Origin: Crocodylus rhombifer
Taxonomy: Eukaryota > Chordata > Crocodylia > Crocodylidae
Length of the DNA stretch: 64,000 nucleotides
Direction of reading: 5' to 3'
NCBI GenBank assembly: GCA_038503035.1
Contig: JAVSML010001153.1
Location: forward strand, 558,001 to 622,000
This document shows positions 62,366-64,000 of this stretch, one piece after another. The position numbers and the translations under genes were made by a program. Every line of letters starts with the position of its first letter. Positions within the stretch are counted from its first letter, which is position 1. Under the pieces are notes generated by a model that did not search any database, was not told where the DNA came from, and was given only the letters and a program-made list of their open reading frames with translations.

Positions 62366-63067
62366 TGTTTGTACATGCCATGGGGGTTTAATCTGATTTA
62401 GTTCTCCCTAAATTGAAACGGTGGGTTTTTAAAAACACCGCTTCAGTTTAGGCAGAATTAAACTGAACTAAACCCCCATGCTGTGTACACAAGGGTGGGA
62501 GCCCTATCTTTACCTGCCTGTTTGGTGGCAGGGTGGGGGCATGAGCTTTCAGTGGGCTTAGCAATCCCTGAGCTGAGTAGGGGCCCCTCAGATGGCACCT
62601 GTCCACTTGTACTCAGCCTGGGCAGTCTCAGGGGGTGTTCCAGGTGTGGAGGGAAGCACCAGCCCCCCACAGCCACGGACGGAAGCACTGGGCCCCTGCA
62701 CAACTCAGGCAGGCAGGAAGGCTCCGAAGAGGGAAAAAAAAAAAAAAAAAAAGATCAGGCTCGCCGCTTTTTTTTTTTTTCCTTCAGTGCAGCCTGCCTG
62801 CATGGGCTGCCACTGGATCCCACAGCCTCTGAGCTGTGCAGGGCCCGCCAAGCCCTGAGCATGTCAGCTGCTAGCGCCCTGTGCACTGTTGCACTTTGTT
62901 ACATAGCAAACTAAAACACCTCAGAGGTGTTTTATCTTGCTAAGTACCAAAGTCATTTAAAGCAGAATATACTGCCGAGCATGCAAAAAGCAACTCCACT
63001 AAAGTGGCACACAAAGAGCATTTAAGCTGCTTTAAACGCCAATTTTGTGGTGTTTATAAAGGCCCAC
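62366..63067. mobile_element. Inverted-repeat element, second copy of 56643 family
   Basis: It contains an outer hairpin-like pair (GGGTTTAATCTGATTTAGTT then TAAACTGAACTAAACCCCCA at 62458) and, at the right, AAAGTCATTTAAAGCAGAAT followed by ATACTGCCGAGCATGC and ending GTTTATAAAGGCCC. Poly-A and poly-T tracts (62735-62782) lie in the middle. Non-coding. Confidence 0.72.
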
Positions 63068-63082
63068 AGGTCTTAAATGGCA

Positions 63083-63136
63083 AGGTGTGTGTGAGAGAGT
63101 GTGTGTGTGTGTGTGTGAGTGTGTGAGAGAGAGAGT
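63083..63136 (+). repeat. GT/GA microsatellite
   Basis: GTGTGTGTGAGAGAGTGTGT continuing as GT and GA dinucleotides, adjacent to the right end of the inverted-repeat element. Confidence 0.92.
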
Positions 63137-63179
63137 CACTCAACAGCCATACCAGAAGTCTGATGACATACATCTAGAT

Positions 63180-63960
63180 GGAGGATCTGACAACAGTGCT
63201 ACAGGATCATGTCCATGAGCTGGACAAGAGGTTAAATGAAATTATAATAGGTCTGACAGCAAAGACTGCCTTAGCCAATGCAGACTTCCAAAAACAACTG
63301 TGGTTCTGTCTTTTCAATTTGGAAATCACCCTTGAAATGGGTGGAAAATCATAGAACAAATCTGTTTCACTGCGGAAGGAAAGTGTTCAGCAAGGATACA
63401 GACCCATCTGGAAAAAAAGGTCTGATAGTTGTCACTTCCCTTGGTGACAAGCAAATCTATTCTGCGCTATGCTATCCCCAGTGACAGAGTATAATTCCTG
63501 TAACAAGTCTGTGCAAAGATGGTTTGTAACCAGTCAACAATTTCCTGCTTAGCAAGTCTGGTAGGTCACTGCTGAGGTAGAGGGCCATTAGGATTACTCC
63601 ATTCTGATGACACATCATGTGCAAAATACTCCAGCCTTCAGGTAGGCTGAGCAGGATGAGGAGTGGATGTTCTCTGATTTCATTATGTAATGTCTGCTGC
63701 TGTGTTGCATACAAAGACTTGCATTACTAATTTTGCAGGAACATTAGGCAGGCCAACTTGATATTTGAAGCTTCAAAACAGCAACCTGTTGTTCCCACTT
63801 TCTAGTCTGGGAAAAAAAAATTCTTTGAATCTGGAGGGGTCCAAAAGCGCTTGCCAACCTGTCCTTGTGCCATCTATAAGTAATATTTTTGTCAGGGATG
63901 ATACCGAAATGGACAACCCTATCCAAGTTTTAGTGTTACAACCATTAAGCAAATACTGCA
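63180..63960. pseudogene. Unidentified decayed coding-like block
   Basis: Minus-strand frames contain coherent stretches with stops between them: LPNVPAKLVMQVFVCNTAA, QEIVDWLQTIFAQTCYRNYT, RRIDLLVTKGSDNYQTFFSR. The plus strand starts MEDLTTVLQDHVHELDKRLN. Neither is a family I can name. It may be part of a DNA transposon accessory ORF or a processed relic. The strand is unresolved. Confidence 0.25.
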
Positions 63961-64000
63961 CAGTTACCCTGCTGTGGTGCCAAAAGCTTCCTGTTAGGCC

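Larger units (their letters stand above)
54991..64000 (-). other. PAM: Sequence upstream of PAM exon A (intron, runs off the window)
   Basis: No PHM exon was found in these 9 kb, so the intron before exon A probably extends past the right edge. It holds two related inverted-repeat elements (56643-57390, 62366-63067), a third (60963-61201), a CR1 fragment, a GT/GA microsatellite and an unidentified decayed block (63180-63960). The stretches 54991-56640, 57400-60190 and 61210-62360 show nothing recognisable. Confidence 0.6.

Noticed and set aside
63083..63136. Short regular repeats that might suggest an array
   Set aside because: Simple GT/GA microsatellite with no spacers. No CRISPR-like structure occurs anywhere in the window.
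54991..64000. Search for the PAM exon preceding exon A (acidic Glu-rich peptide expected before GDFYSL)
   Set aside because: No segment with a suitable donor and Glu-rich reading was found on the minus strand, so that exon is taken to lie outside the window.

Overview
This is vertebrate nuclear DNA: AT-rich, intron-dominated, with spliceosomal exons and many CR1-type LINE fragments and short inverted-repeat DNA transposons. CR1 tails, several hAT-like non-autonomous families and a mariner relic fit a sauropsid. I favour a crocodilian (a turtle is the main alternative), but this rests on recalled repeat types and not on a database search.

Only one gene is supported: the 3' part of PAM (peptidylglycine alpha-amidating monooxygenase) on the minus strand. 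Twelve coding exons can be placed at nucleotide level, all with GT/AG boundaries and compatible phases. From 5' to 3' of the gene they are 54673-54990 (cassette exon A), 43464-43593, 33688-33804, 31234-31306, 30028-30235, 28331-28531, 26268-26386, 21991-22090, 19632-19685 (Ba), 14282-14485 (Bb, transmembrane), 11341-11397 and 10549-10730 (tail and stop). A 3' UTR of about 650 nt ends near 9893. Skipping exon A leaves an open frame of 481 codons plus stop; including it adds 106 codons. The exons encode the linker, the complete PAL (lyase) domain, the stalk, the membrane anchor and an 86-residue cytosolic tail. The PHM (monooxygenase) exons lie beyond the right edge. PAL cleaves peptidyl-alpha-hydroxyglycine, made by PHM, into amidated peptide plus glyoxylate in the secretory pathway.

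Layout: 1-3.2 kb holds an old hAT-like element split by a CR1 LINE. 3.2-9.9 kb is intergenic sequence 3' of PAM, with a hairpin element at 6.9-7.2 kb and a mariner transposase relic at 8.2-9.2 kb. 9.9-55 kb is PAM exons and introns. 55-64 kb lies within or upstream of the PAM intron preceding exon A, with two related inverted-repeat elements and an unidentified decayed coding-like block at the right end. Repeats occupy much of every large intron; several show 7-8 bp target-site duplications and two are clearly nested. A 10-bp run of N at 38190-38199 is an assembly gap.

I found no CRISPR array, operon, tRNA, rRNA or new defence or biosynthetic system. The most useful observations are the intact PAM alternative-splicing architecture (exons A, Ba, Bb), a palindromic element inserted 15 bp from a PAL splice donor, and the nested or internally duplicated hAT-like elements.
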